Positions 16,048 to 27,411 of a stretch of 64,000 nt of DNA are shown here, one piece after another (position 1 is the stretch's first letter; the number at the start of each line of letters is the position of its first letter). The stretch is from Stagnimonas sp. (GTDB taxonomy: Bacteria > Pseudomonadota > Gammaproteobacteria > Nevskiales > Nevskiaceae), in the NCBI GenBank assembly GCA_030696045.1, contig JAUYNO010000058.1, positions 1 to 64,000 of the forward strand. Reading direction: 5' to 3'. The position numbers were made by a program, and so were the translations under genes. The notes below the pieces were generated by a model. It searched no databases and had not been told where the DNA came from. It saw only the letters and a program-made list of their open reading frames with translations.

Positions 16048-16542
16048 ATGGTTGATCTGAGCAGGCTTACTGACTGGCTGAAGCTGCCGACAAAGACTCT
16101 TGTCGCACTGAGCATCGTCGGCGCCATTCTTCTTTTCTCGCCAACTTCGTTGCTCACATCGTTGGGGCTCGAAACGTTTGTTAACAGCTACAGGCCATAT
16201 ATCGGAGCAATGTTTGTCGTATCTCTGACCATCGTAGCGGTGACGTTCGTCTCGTCCGTTCTCAAGTTCATACACCCCTGGGTAGTACAGGCCTATTGGA
16301 TTCATGGTGGTCGCAAGCGCCTTCGCTCTCTCAACCCAGAAGAGAAAGAGCTTCTTTTGCACTTCATCCAAAATCGGACTCGGAGCCAACACCTTCCGAT
16401 TCAAAGCGGTGTGGTCTCAGCTCTTGTGCAGGAGAAGATTCTTCTCAGAGCAACTGGCGTTGGGGATATATACGGATTTGACTACAACATTCAGCCTTGG
16501 GCTTGGGAGTATCTCAATGAAAACCCCCACTTGCTTCGGTAA
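16048..16542 (+). CDS. Cassette 2: SieB-like superinfection-exclusion membrane protein
   Basis: The product is 164 residues. Two N-terminal transmembrane helices (about 17-34 and 50-74) are followed by a basic cytoplasmic domain. LNPEEKELLLHFI, NRTRSQHLPIQSGVVSALV and YNIQPWAWEYLNENP match the pattern I know from SieB (superinfection exclusion B) proteins of lambdoid phages and their chromosomal relatives. SieB aborts infection by other phages at the membrane. The gene fills one integron cassette, with an ATG 13 bases after the recombination point and the stop 8 bases before the attC. A defence role here is inferred from the family; no toxin motif was seen. Confidence 0.75.
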   Translation: MVDLSRLTDWLKLPTKTLVALSIVGAILLFSPTSLLTSLGLETFVNSYRPYIGAMFVVSLTIVAVTFVSSVLKFIHPWVVQAYWIHGGRKRLRSLNPEEKELLLHFIQNRTRSQHLPIQSGVVSALVQEKILLRATGVGDIYGFDYNIQPWAWEYLNENPHLLR

Positions 16543-16549
16543 TGGCGCA

Positions 16550-16627
16550 GCCCAACCATCAGTTCCACCCGACGTCCCTGCCGCCGCTTCGCGTCGCTAG
16601 GGCCGCGGGTGAACCGGGGCGTTAGCG
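16550..16627 (+). other. attC site of cassette 2
   Basis: R'' is GCCCAAC (16550-16556) and R' is GTTAGCG (16621-16627). L'' TTCCACCCG pairs with L' CGGGTGAA except for one extra C, the extrahelical base. A GC-rich, partly paired centre separates the arms. Length 78 bp; cleavage between 16621 and 16622. Confidence 0.85.
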
Positions 16628-16630
16628 TTT

Positions 16631-16945
16631 ATGAATGCGGACTTTGAACAGAGCACACTTTCGGCAGCGCTCGAAAATTCCACGGCTGTGTATGAGATTT
16701 TGCAGGCCATGCCCGGTCAGCCATATGCCAGTCATTTTTGGCAATTTATATCCAGCTTGCAGCCTGGCAACATTGAAGAGGCCGTTCGCATTCGCGAGTC
16801 TGTGCCATTTGCCGGCATGGGCGGCTTCGGAGAGTTCCTAGAGGCCACGCCGGCCATCCAGGCTCAGTACAAATCACTCGTGGAGCAAATCGGCAAGCTC
16901 AAAGTGCATTCACGCTATGGCCTTATTCCAAATGGCTCACGTTAA
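16631..16945 (+). CDS. Cassette 3: small soluble protein of unknown function
   Basis: The product is 104 residues with no signal peptide or membrane helix, predicted mostly helical, with a Gly-rich turn in the middle (FAGMGGFGEF). The ATG lies 9 bases after the recombination point and the TAA stop lies inside the R'' box of its own attC, so the gene fills the cassette exactly. It is not a family I recognise. Codon use is less GC-biased than in the flanking chromosome. Confidence 0.6.
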   Translation: MNADFEQSTLSAALENSTAVYEILQAMPGQPYASHFWQFISSLQPGNIEEAVRIRESVPFAGMGGFGEFLEATPAIQAQYKSLVEQIGKLKVHSRYGLIPNGSR

Positions 16946-16990
16946 CCAGAGCATCAAGCCGCCTTCGGCGGGCCGCTGCTTAAGTTGGCG
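16940..16990 (+). other. attC site of cassette 3
   Basis: R'' is CGTTAAC (16940-16946) and R' is GTTGGCG (16984-16990). The inner stem AGCCGCC TTC GGCGGGCC and outer AGCA/TGCT pairs make a short, imperfect hairpin of 51 bp, less regular than the other two. The site touches the stop codon (16991-16993) of the convergent TonB receptor gene. Confidence 0.65.
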
Positions 16991-19465
<2,475 letters not shown>

Positions 19466-19564
19466 CGGATGTCTCTTCCCTGTGCGGATGAACGCCCTAA
19501 GCAATACACGGTCCGTGCCGACGATCAAGCCTTGCCCGGTACGGAGGCCGCACACGGGCAATAT

Positions 19565-20440
19565 TTACCAGCCGGCCGGCTCGTTCTCCTCGGCGGCGGC
19601 GGCTTCGCGGCCCGCCTGCCGGCGCTCGGCCTCCTTGCGCGCCTCGGCGATCTGCGCCAGCACGCCATCGACATCGGGCGCGCCCGGCGGGTGCACATAG
19701 CGGCCGGTCAGCGGGCTGTCAGGGCGCAGCTCGCTGGCCTGGTAGAGCTTCCAGATCTCGTAGGCGTACTCGGTATCCAGTAGGTCGGGCGCGTAGCGGC
19801 CGCAGTAGGCGCGGATGTTCTCGACATCGCGCACCAGCATGCGGAAGGCATTGTTGTTGCCGGCGGCGTCGATGGCCTGCGGCAGGTCGATGATCATCGG
19901 CCCGTCGGCGGCGAGCAGCACATTGAACTCGGAGAGATCGCCGTGGATCAGGCCGGCGCAGAGCATGCGCACGATCTGCTCGACCAGCAGGGCATGCCAT
20001 TCGCGCGCCAGTTCGGCGCTCGGATGCACGTCATTGAGGCGGGGCGCCGGCTGGCCGGCGGCGTCGGTGACCACGTCCATCACCAGCACGCCCTCGTAAT
20101 AGCCCTGGGGCTTGGGCACCCGCACGCCGACCGCCGCCAGCCGGAACAGGGCATCGACCTCGGCGTTCTTCCAGGCCGCTTCCTGTTCCTTGCGGCCGTG
20201 CTTGCTGCCCTTGCCCATGGCGCGGGCATCGCGGCTGCCGCGCGCCTTGCGGCCTTCCTGGTACTCGGCCAGCTTGTGGAAGCCGCGCTGCTCGGAGTCC
20301 TTGTAGACCTTGGCACAGCGGATGTTGCCGCCACTGCGGACCAGGAAGACCGAGGCTTCCTTGCCGCTTTTCAGTTGTCGGAGGACCGCGTCGACGATGC
20401 CGTCGTCAATGAGCGGTTGCAGGGCTTTGGGAATTTTCAT
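19565..20440 (-). CDS. RIO-family serine protein kinase
   Basis: The product is 291 residues. The kinase lysine lies in CAKVYK (Lys44), the catalytic loop is HGDLSEFN (166-173) and the metal-binding motif is IDLPQAID (about 184-191), diagnostic of the RIO1 family. Bacterial RIO kinases are cytoplasmic and poorly understood; archaeal and eukaryotic ones act in ribosome maturation. The C-terminal 30 residues form a charged helix. ATG 20440 follows the family N-terminus (MKIPKAL); the longer frame to 20497 has no support. It lies 99 bases upstream of the TonB receptor on the same strand. Confidence 0.85.
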   Translation of the reverse strand: MKIPKALQPLIDDGIVDAVLRQLKSGKEASVFLVRSGGNIRCAKVYKDSEQRGFHKLAEYQEGRKARGSRDARAMGKGSKHGRKEQEAAWKNAEVDALFRLAAVGVRVPKPQGYYEGVLVMDVVTDAAGQPAPRLNDVHPSAELAREWHALLVEQIVRMLCAGLIHGDLSEFNVLLAADGPMIIDLPQAIDAAGNNNAFRMLVRDVENIRAYCGRYAPDLLDTEYAYEIWKLYQASELRPDSPLTGRYVHPPGAPDVDGVLAQIAEARKEAERRQAGREAAAAEENEPAGW

Positions 20441-20497
20441 GCGGCATTGTGAGGGATTGGGCGACGTTCGGGCACGCTGTGCCGTCCCGGCCCGCAC

Positions 20498-20570
20498 CTC
20501 GTAGGGCGCATTTCATGCGCCTGCCATTTCGTCGAAGACCGCTGGCGCATGGAATGCGCCCTACGGCCGG
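20498..20570. repeat. REP-like palindrome (GTAGGGCGCAT family)
   Basis: GTAGGGCGCATTTCATGCGC is mirrored by GCGCATGGAATGCGCCCTAC about 30 bases later, giving a stem of about 21 bp with one mismatch. A half-copy occurs at about 32592-32612. It lies between the RIO kinase gene and the WbuC gene. Confidence 0.6.
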
Positions 20571-20579
20571 CTGCCGCAG

Positions 20580-21074
20580 CTAACCGCTCCAGCGCTCGCC
20601 GATTGCGGCCGCGCGCAGCCAGGCCGTGCAGTTGGTCGCACCCGGCTCCCCTTCACGCGGCGCCCAGGCCGCGAAATCCTTGTCGCTGGTCGCGTCGTAA
20701 GGTCCCCGCTTCACTTCCAGCAAGACCGCGAAGCCTTCAGGCACCGACAGCGAATGCCAGGTGTTGGGCGGAATCTGCATCAAGACCGGGCCGCTGCCGT
20801 CGGCGCGCAGCCGCTGGCGTTCGGTGAGCGCGCCGCGATGGTCGAACAGCAGCACGTCGCAGCTACCGCCGAGGCAGACCGTCAGCTCCAGCTTGTGCGC
20901 CTGGACATGCCGGTGCGCGCGCACATAGGAGCCGGGCAGGATGCCGACCAGGAAGCGCTGCAGGGCGTCCTCGCCGCCGCCGGCGTGCAACTCCAGGTGC
21001 GCGCGCTTGCGCGGGCTGGTCTCGGCGGCGGCGCGCAGCTCGGCGAAGTCGGCGGCACCGAGCACCTGCCTCAT
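20580..21074 (-). CDS. WbuC-family cupin metalloprotein
   Basis: The product is 164 residues with a single cupin core: SYVRAHRHVQAHKLE (about 50-64) and MQIPPNTWHSLSVP near residue 100 supply the metal-binding His residues. The C-terminal TSDKDFAAWAPREGE matches the WbuC family, which occurs in O-antigen clusters but also outside them. The reaction is unknown. ATG 21074 overlaps the stop of the DUF3108 gene (ATGA), so the two are translationally coupled. No O-antigen genes are nearby. Confidence 0.8.
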   Translation of the reverse strand: MRQVLGAADFAELRAAAETSPRKRAHLELHAGGGEDALQRFLVGILPGSYVRAHRHVQAHKLELTVCLGGSCDVLLFDHRGALTERQRLRADGSGPVLMQIPPNTWHSLSVPEGFAVLLEVKRGPYDATSDKDFAAWAPREGEPGATNCTAWLRAAAIGERWSG

Positions 21075-21781
21075 GGCCGCCGCCGCAGGCTGAGGTTGAG
21101 CTTGGCCTCGCCGTCCTCGATGTGCTCGACCTTGACCGGCATGTAGTCCAGCTCCGGCGCCAGCCAGAAGCGCAGCGTGGTCTTGGGGTCGTCGATGCGC
21201 TCGAAGCGCACCGCCTCGAAGCTGCCGGCCTCGGTCTTCACCGTGCCGCGTCCGGCGATGGTGAAGGTGTAGGCCTTCACCCGCTTGTGGTCCGCCACCG
21301 CCAGCACCAACCGGCCGGGATCGCGCTCGCCGACATGGGCCTTCACCCACAGGCGCCCGGCCTGCTGCACGCTCAGGCGGTCGACGGTGCCGGGCTCGAT
21401 GACGAGCGGGCCATTGCGGCCACCCAGCACCCGGCCCTGCTGCCAGTCGTAGTCGAGCACGAAGCTGTCCTTGCCCCGCTTGGGATTCTGGAACTGCATG
21501 CGGCTGGGCACCACCCGACCGTCGGCGACACAGAACTGGCTGGTCTCGCGCGGCGCGCCGTAGGTCCAGGCGATGATGCCGATGGGATCGGTGCGCAGCT
21601 CGTAGCGGAAGCAGCCCTCGCCGCCCTCCGCGCTCAGCGTCAGCGAACCCTCGCCCAGCGGCACCGAGCCCCAGGCGACGTCGTAGCTCAGCGACATCGG
21701 CGACAGCGTCGGCGCGGCGGCCGGCGCTAGCGTCGGGGCCAGCAGCAGCAAGGCCAGCAGGGTGCGCAGAGCAGGGTTCAT
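21071..21781 (-). CDS. DUF3108 periplasmic protein
   Basis: The product is 236 residues. A signal peptide ends PAAAP near residue 24. The remainder is beta-rich with features of DUF3108: LSYDVAWGSVPLGEGSLTL early, YTFTIAGRGTVKTEAGSFEA in the middle and FWLAPELDYMPVKVEH late. In gammaproteobacteria the gene commonly follows purN, as here (the ATG overlaps the purN stop by 4 bases). Its function is not established; an envelope role is inferred from the signal peptide. Confidence 0.85.
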   Translation of the reverse strand: MNPALRTLLALLLLAPTLAPAAAPTLSPMSLSYDVAWGSVPLGEGSLTLSAEGGEGCFRYELRTDPIGIIAWTYGAPRETSQFCVADGRVVPSRMQFQNPKRGKDSFVLDYDWQQGRVLGGRNGPLVIEPGTVDRLSVQQAGRLWVKAHVGERDPGRLVLAVADHKRVKAYTFTIAGRGTVKTEAGSFEAVRFERIDDPKTTLRFWLAPELDYMPVKVEHIEDGEAKLNLSLRRRP

Positions 21782-22437
21782 CGGAAGGCCGCCTCCAGCG
21801 CGTCCAGCGTCGCCGGCGTGGTCAGTGGCCGGCCGTGCAGCCAGGCGCCGTCGGCACGCAGCGACAAATCGCCGCGCGCCAGCCAGGCCAGGGCCTGCGG
21901 ATAGATCTTCAGTTCCACTTCGGTCATGACACGCTCGGCGAGGGTTGCGGCGTCATCCTCGGGCCTGAGCTTGAACGCGCCCTGAAGCACCAGGGGCCCG
22001 CCATCGAGCGCCTCGGTGACGAAGTGCACGCTGGCGCCGTGCTCGGCATCGCCCGCCGCCAACGCCGCCGCGTGGGTGCGCAGGCCGGGGTGACGCGGCA
22101 GCAGCGAGGGGTGGATGTTCAGGGCGCGGCCCAGGTAGTGGCGGGTGAAGCCGGGCGTCAGGATGCGCATGAACCCTGCCATCGCCAGCAGATCCGGCGC
22201 ATGGCGGTCGATGGCGGCGGCGAGCGCGGCATCGAAGGCCTCGCGGCTGGGGTAGTCGCCGTGCGGCACCACCTCGGTCGGAATACCGGCACGGCGGGCA
22301 CGCTCCAGGCCGTAGGCATCGGCCCGGTTGCTCACCACGGCGGCGATGCGCGCTGGGATGGTCCCGGCGGCGCAATGCTCGATCAGTGCCTGCAGGTTGC
22401 GGCCCTGGCCGGAGATCAGGACGACGAGGTTTTTCAC
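21778..22437 (-). CDS. purN: Phosphoribosylglycinamide formyltransferase
   Basis: PurN transfers a formyl group from 10-formyl-tetrahydrofolate to GAR in de novo purine synthesis. The 219-residue product starts with the family N-terminus MKNLVVLISGQGRNLQAL, and carries NIHPSLLPRHPGL (about 102-114) in the folate/catalytic region and a conserved GASVHFVTEALDGGPL. The GTG at 22437 matches the known N-terminus; a TTG at 22452 would add five residues. It is normally coupled with purM, which lies just upstream on the same strand, separated by a hairpin repeat. Confidence 0.92.
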   Translation of the reverse strand: MKNLVVLISGQGRNLQALIEHCAAGTIPARIAAVVSNRADAYGLERARRAGIPTEVVPHGDYPSREAFDAALAAAIDRHAPDLLAMAGFMRILTPGFTRHYLGRALNIHPSLLPRHPGLRTHAAALAAGDAEHGASVHFVTEALDGGPLVLQGAFKLRPEDDAATLAERVMTEVELKIYPQALAWLARGDLSLRADGAWLHGRPLTTPATLDALEAAFR

Positions 22438-22454
22438 GAAGAACTCACTCAACC

Positions 22455-22612
22455 CCTAACGCAAACCCTCCCCTCTCCCCTTGTGGGAGAGGGCTAGGGA
22501 GAGGGGTAGCGTCGTCAGAGACGACGTGCTTATCGCACCCGAATGCGAAACGGCGCTCCGCGCCGCCCCCTCTCCCCTAACCCCTCCCCCACGAGGGGGG
22601 AGGGGAATACAA
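22455..22612. repeat. Hairpin repeat cluster between purM and purN
   Basis: Two GC hairpins occur: CCCTCTCCCC TTGT GGGAGAGGG near 22468-22492 and CCCCTCCCCCACGAGGGGGGAGGGG near 22580-22608, with GTCGTC/GACGAC and GCGGCG-type pairs between them. It belongs to the same sequence class as the repeats at 5839-5936 and 35500-35640. It could partly separate purM from purN transcription. Confidence 0.55.
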
Positions 22613-22618
22613 AGAGCA

Positions 22619-23647
<1,029 letters not shown>

Positions 23648-23709
23648 GAGAGAGGGAAGGTCGTTAACACTGCTATTTTACTGGCTCCCAACCGCAGACC
23701 ACCGTCACC

Positions 23710-24834
23710 ATGCACGATCCCACCGCCGAGAGCCTGCACTGGCGCGAGTTCTGGCCCTGGCTGCTGGCTGTGGCGGCCCTGGCCGCTCTGGTCCACGCCC
23801 TGGGTCCGATCCTGATGCCCTTCGTGGTCGGCGCCATCTTCGCCTACCTCGGCGACCCGGTGGTCGATGGCCTGGAACGCCGCCGCTTTTCCCGCACCTG
23901 GGCTGTCAGCCTGGTGTTTCTCGCCATCACCCTGAGCCTGGTGCTGCTGCTGCTGCTGATTGCGCCGATGCTGCGGCAGCAGGCCCTGACCCTGGTGCAG
24001 CAGCTGCCCGAGGCCCTGGCCTGGCTGCAGGACGTCGGCCTGCCCAAGCTCGGCATCCAGCTGCCGGACAACCTGCGGCTCGACGCCAACTACGCCCGCA
24101 AGTGGCTCGGCGAGCACTGGCAGGAGGCGCGCGGCGCCGCCGGCATGGTGGCGCAGTCCGGGCTCGCAGTACTGGCCACGGTCGCCAACATCGCCCTGAT
24201 CCCGGTGGTCAGCTTCTACCTGCTGCGCGACTGGGACAGCATGGTGGCCTGGTTCGACCGCGCCACGCCGCCCCGGCACCGTCCGCTGGTGCGCCGGCTG
24301 GCCGGCGAGTGCGACGGCGTGCTGGGCAGCTTCATCCGCGGCCAGGGCCTGGTGATGATGGCGCTGGCGCTCTATTACGCCCTGGCGCTGTGGCTGGTCG
24401 GCCTCAAGCTGGCCCTGCTGGTGGCCCTGATCGCCGGCCTGCTCAGCTTCGTGCCCTACCTCGGCTTCGCGATTGGTTTCGGCCTGGCAGCACTGGCGAT
24501 GCTGGTGCAGGCGCCGGAATTCTGGCCGCTGGCCTGGGTCGCCATCATCTTCGCCTTCGGCCAGGTGCTGGAGGGCAATGTGCTGACGCCGCTCCTGGTC
24601 GGCGACAAGATCGGCGTGCACCCGGTGGCGGTGATCTTCGCGATCATGGCCGGCGGCCAGCTGTTCGGCTTCACCGGCGTGCTGGTGGCCCTGCCCTGCG
24701 CCGCCATCCTGGCGGTCGGCGTGCGCGAGGTGATGCGACGCTGGCTGGGCAGCAATGTCTATCGCTGGGGCGAGCCCACGCCGGCGCCGGAAACCCTGCC
24801 CACACCACCCACCGAACCGCCCGCCGACGCATGA
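23710..24834 (+). CDS. AI-2E family transporter (PerM/YhhT-like permease)
   Basis: The product is 374 residues with about eight hydrophobic segments. The features are those of the AI-2 exporter superfamily: GAIFAYLGDPVVDGLERR near residue 45, GSFIRGQGLVMMALALYY near residue 208 and PLLVGDKIGVHPVAVIFAIM near residue 295. The substrate of these permeases is often unclear. The stop overlaps the hda start (ATGA). This permease-hda order opposite purM-purN is common in gammaproteobacteria. Confidence 0.88.
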   Translation: MHDPTAESLHWREFWPWLLAVAALAALVHALGPILMPFVVGAIFAYLGDPVVDGLERRRFSRTWAVSLVFLAITLSLVLLLLLIAPMLRQQALTLVQQLPEALAWLQDVGLPKLGIQLPDNLRLDANYARKWLGEHWQEARGAAGMVAQSGLAVLATVANIALIPVVSFYLLRDWDSMVAWFDRATPPRHRPLVRRLAGECDGVLGSFIRGQGLVMMALALYYALALWLVGLKLALLVALIAGLLSFVPYLGFAIGFGLAALAMLVQAPEFWPLAWVAIIFAFGQVLEGNVLTPLLVGDKIGVHPVAVIFAIMAGGQLFGFTGVLVALPCAAILAVGVREVMRRWLGSNVYRWGEPTPAPETLPTPPTEPPADA

Positions 24835-25541
24835 AGGGCCAGCAACTGCCCCTGGCGGTCGCGCTGCGGGAGACCTCCAGTTTCGCCAGCTTCCACCCCG
24901 GCCCCAACACCCAGGCGGTGCAGACCCTGCGCGGCCTGCTGACGCCCGGCGCCAGTCTCGCCCTGCTGCTGCACGGCCCGCTCGGCAGCGGCAAGACCCA
25001 CCTGCTGCAGGCCCTGGTGCGCGAAGCCGCCGAACTGCGCATCAGCCATAGCTATCTGCCGCTGGCCAGCGCCATAGCCGACGGGCCGGCGGCGCTCGAC
25101 GGCCTGGAGCAGCTGCGGCTGGTCTGTCTCGACGATCTCGACAGCGCGCCGCTCGACGATGCCTGGACCCTGGCCCTGCTGCGCCTGCTCGACGGCCTGC
25201 GCAGCCGTGGTGGCAACCTGGTGCTGGCGGCGCGCAAGCCGCCATCCCAACTGCATTTCGGCCGGCCCGATCTCGACACCCGCATCAGCGCCTGCGCCAG
25301 CTTCGGCCTCCGCCCCCTGAGCGACGACGACCGCGCCCGCCTGCTGACCCTGCGCGCCCATGCCCGCGGCCTGCATCTGTCGGACGAGGTGGCGCACTAC
25401 CTGCTGAAGCGGCTGGCGCGCGATGTGGGTTCGCTGCTGGAAGCGGTGGACGCCCTAGACCGCGCCTCGCTCAGCGCGCAGCGGCGGCTGACCATCCCGT
25501 TTGTGCAGGCGGTGCTGTTGCGGAGTGAGGGGGCTGGGTAG
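24831..25541 (+). CDS. hda: DnaA regulatory inactivator Hda
   Basis: The product is 236 residues, a short AAA+ protein. QQLPLAVALRETSSFASFHPG near the N-terminus fits the clamp-binding start of Hda. The P-loop GPLGSGKTHLL lies near residues 48-58, Walker B-like LVCLDDLD near residue 99, and the sensor II region near LLKRLARDVGSLLEAVDALD. With the beta clamp it promotes hydrolysis of DnaA-bound ATP and limits re-initiation. It is translationally coupled to the upstream permease. Confidence 0.88.
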   Translation: MKGQQLPLAVALRETSSFASFHPGPNTQAVQTLRGLLTPGASLALLLHGPLGSGKTHLLQALVREAAELRISHSYLPLASAIADGPAALDGLEQLRLVCLDDLDSAPLDDAWTLALLRLLDGLRSRGGNLVLAARKPPSQLHFGRPDLDTRISACASFGLRPLSDDDRARLLTLRAHARGLHLSDEVAHYLLKRLARDVGSLLEAVDALDRASLSAQRRLTIPFVQAVLLRSEGAG

Positions 25542-25745
25542 CTGGTCGCGCCTTCGTGCCGGCGCGCTCGGCTCAGGCTCTCCCGAGAGTCGAGTTCGGT
25601 CGCCGTCCGTTTGCAGCATCACATACCGTTTGTCGGCTTGCGCTTAACAAACTGTATTAGTGCTGGATTGAGGTCTTAGGAGCGCTTGTGTGGCCTGTGT
25701 TCTGCGGCCATTGGAGCTCCCTGACAACCGCAATCGGGGGGCGAC
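25542..25745. other. Intergenic region upstream of the Rhs locus
   Basis: This 204 bp gap contains an AT-richer part at 25620-25690 (CTGTATTAG, TTGAGG) that may hold the Rhs promoter. No hairpin or clear sigma-70 pair was found. Confidence 0.35.
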
Positions 25746-27385
25746 ATGTCATCTGTCTTTTTGGGTACAGGGCTGGGACTTTTTGAGAGCAGCCTGACGC
25801 AGTTGAACGGGTATGGATCGTCCGGGAACGGTCGTATTGGCCGGGGCCAGGACGAGGCGCTCGTCAATGCCGGGACGGGCAACCTGATCTTGCGCAGCCA
25901 GGATGAGTTTCTGGCCAGCATCGGGCTCGACAGCTCGATGGTGCGGACCTACAACAGCCAGGGCCAGACCGACGGCGACAACAACGACGGCTGGCGGATT
26001 TCGGCCTATCGCAGTCTGGTGATTGGCTCCGGCACCAACCCCATCACCCGGACCGGTGGCGATGGCCACGCGACGACGTTTACCTGGGATGCAGGCCAAA
26101 GTGCCTGGATCAGTAGCGAAGGTGCGGGTGCCAATGACCGCATCCAGTTGGTCGCCAGCCAGTACCAGTACATCGAAGGCGGCACGGGCGTGGTCGAGAC
26201 CTACGACGCGACCGGCAAGTTGCTCAGCCTTCAGGACGGCAATGGCAACACCCTGACATATGGCTATACCGGGGCGCTGATCACCTCCATCACCGACCAG
26301 AAGGGCCAGAAGGTCCTGCTGACCTACACCGGCAACAACCTGTCTGACATCCGGGTGCTGGGACTGGTGCCGGGTGCGACAGCCACCACGCAGACGCAGA
26401 CTTTGATTCGGGTCAGGTACACCTACGACGGCCTGAACCGATTGGCCTCTACCACCGTGGAACTGACGGCGAACAACACGTCCGCCACCTTTGACACCAA
26501 CGTCTACATCACCACCTACGCCTACGACGGCACCAGCACGCGAGTCAGCAAGGTCAAGCAAAATTACGGCAGCGCGTCGGCCACTAGTGAACTCGCCATC
26601 CAGTACGTTCAGATCAACGGACAGTATCGGGTCTGGACCCTCACCGACGCGCTCGGCCGGACAACGGAATTTTCCTACGACACCACCGCCCGGAAGACTC
26701 TGGTCACCGACCCGCTGGGCAACGTCACGACCTATACCTACGACACCAGTGGACGGCTGACGCGCGTTGATCTGCCAAGGCTCAACGGTTCGGCGAGCAA
26801 CATCCAGTACGGCTATGACACCAGCAGCAACATCACCCAGGTCACCGACGCGGCGGGCCGGGTGGTCAAGTACACCTATAACGGCCGCTCGAATCTCACG
26901 CAGATTCTCGATTCGCTTGGGAACACGGTCACCCGCACTTACGGCACTGACGACCGCCTGTTGAGTGAGACCACGTACACCACACCGGCGCCAGCGGCCT
27001 TTGCGGCAGGCTCTCCCGCCGGCCCTTTGACCACCAACTACGTCTACGACGCGTTAGGCAAAGGCAATCTCCGTTACCTAATCACCGCGGAAGGCCGGGT
27101 CACCGAATACAAGTACGACGTCCAGGGCGAAATGACGAGCGTCATTCGCTATCTCGGCGGGACGTACACGGTGGCGTCTGGACTGGCGGAAAGCAACCTC
27201 GACACCTGGGTTTCCGGGCAGGACAAGACCAAGACTCAGCGCACTGATAGCGCCTACGACCTCAGCGGACAAATCAAGAGTGTGACCCGCTGGAACACCA
27301 CGAACAGCAGCGGCATCGGTGTTTCGGACGGCCTCCAGAGCGTCCAGCGATTCATCTACGACGTCAGCGGTCGATTGCTGATCAG
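25746..27385 (+). pseudogene. Rhs/YD-repeat protein, 5' fragment interrupted by IS3 element
   Basis: About 546 residues remain before the insertion; the frame then runs 7 codons into the element and stops at 27405-27407. The N-terminus (NAGTGNLILRSQDEFLASIG, then VRTYNSQGQ) is typical of a group of Rhs proteins without a signal peptide. At least seven YD-type units follow (for example YTYDGLNRLAS, FSYDTTARKTL, YTYDTSGRLTRV, YKYDVQGEMTS, FIYDVSGRLL). These repeats build the shell that encloses a C-terminal toxin. As it stands the fragment has no tip and is probably non-functional. Confidence 0.85.
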
Positions 27386-27411
27386 TGGACCGGCCACACT
27401 TCTGTAGACAG

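Larger units (their letters stand above)
15655..16990 (+). mobile_element. Integron cassette array, three cassettes, no integrase (CALIN-like)
   Basis: Three consecutive units each consist of one short gene followed by an attC-like site: 15656-16034, 16035-16621 and 16622-16984. Genes and sites share one orientation. Cassette 1 begins TTGGGC and its own attC begins GCCCAAC, its exact complement once circularised. Cassette 3 begins TTAGCG and its attC begins CGTTAAC, one mismatch from the complement. Base composition is visibly lower in GC than the flanks. The array ends directly at the stop codon of the convergent TonB receptor gene. Confidence 0.85.

Noticed and set aside
16296-16600. Alternative frames inside the SieB cassette
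   Set aside because: The SieB-like frame has family similarity; the others run into the attC site.
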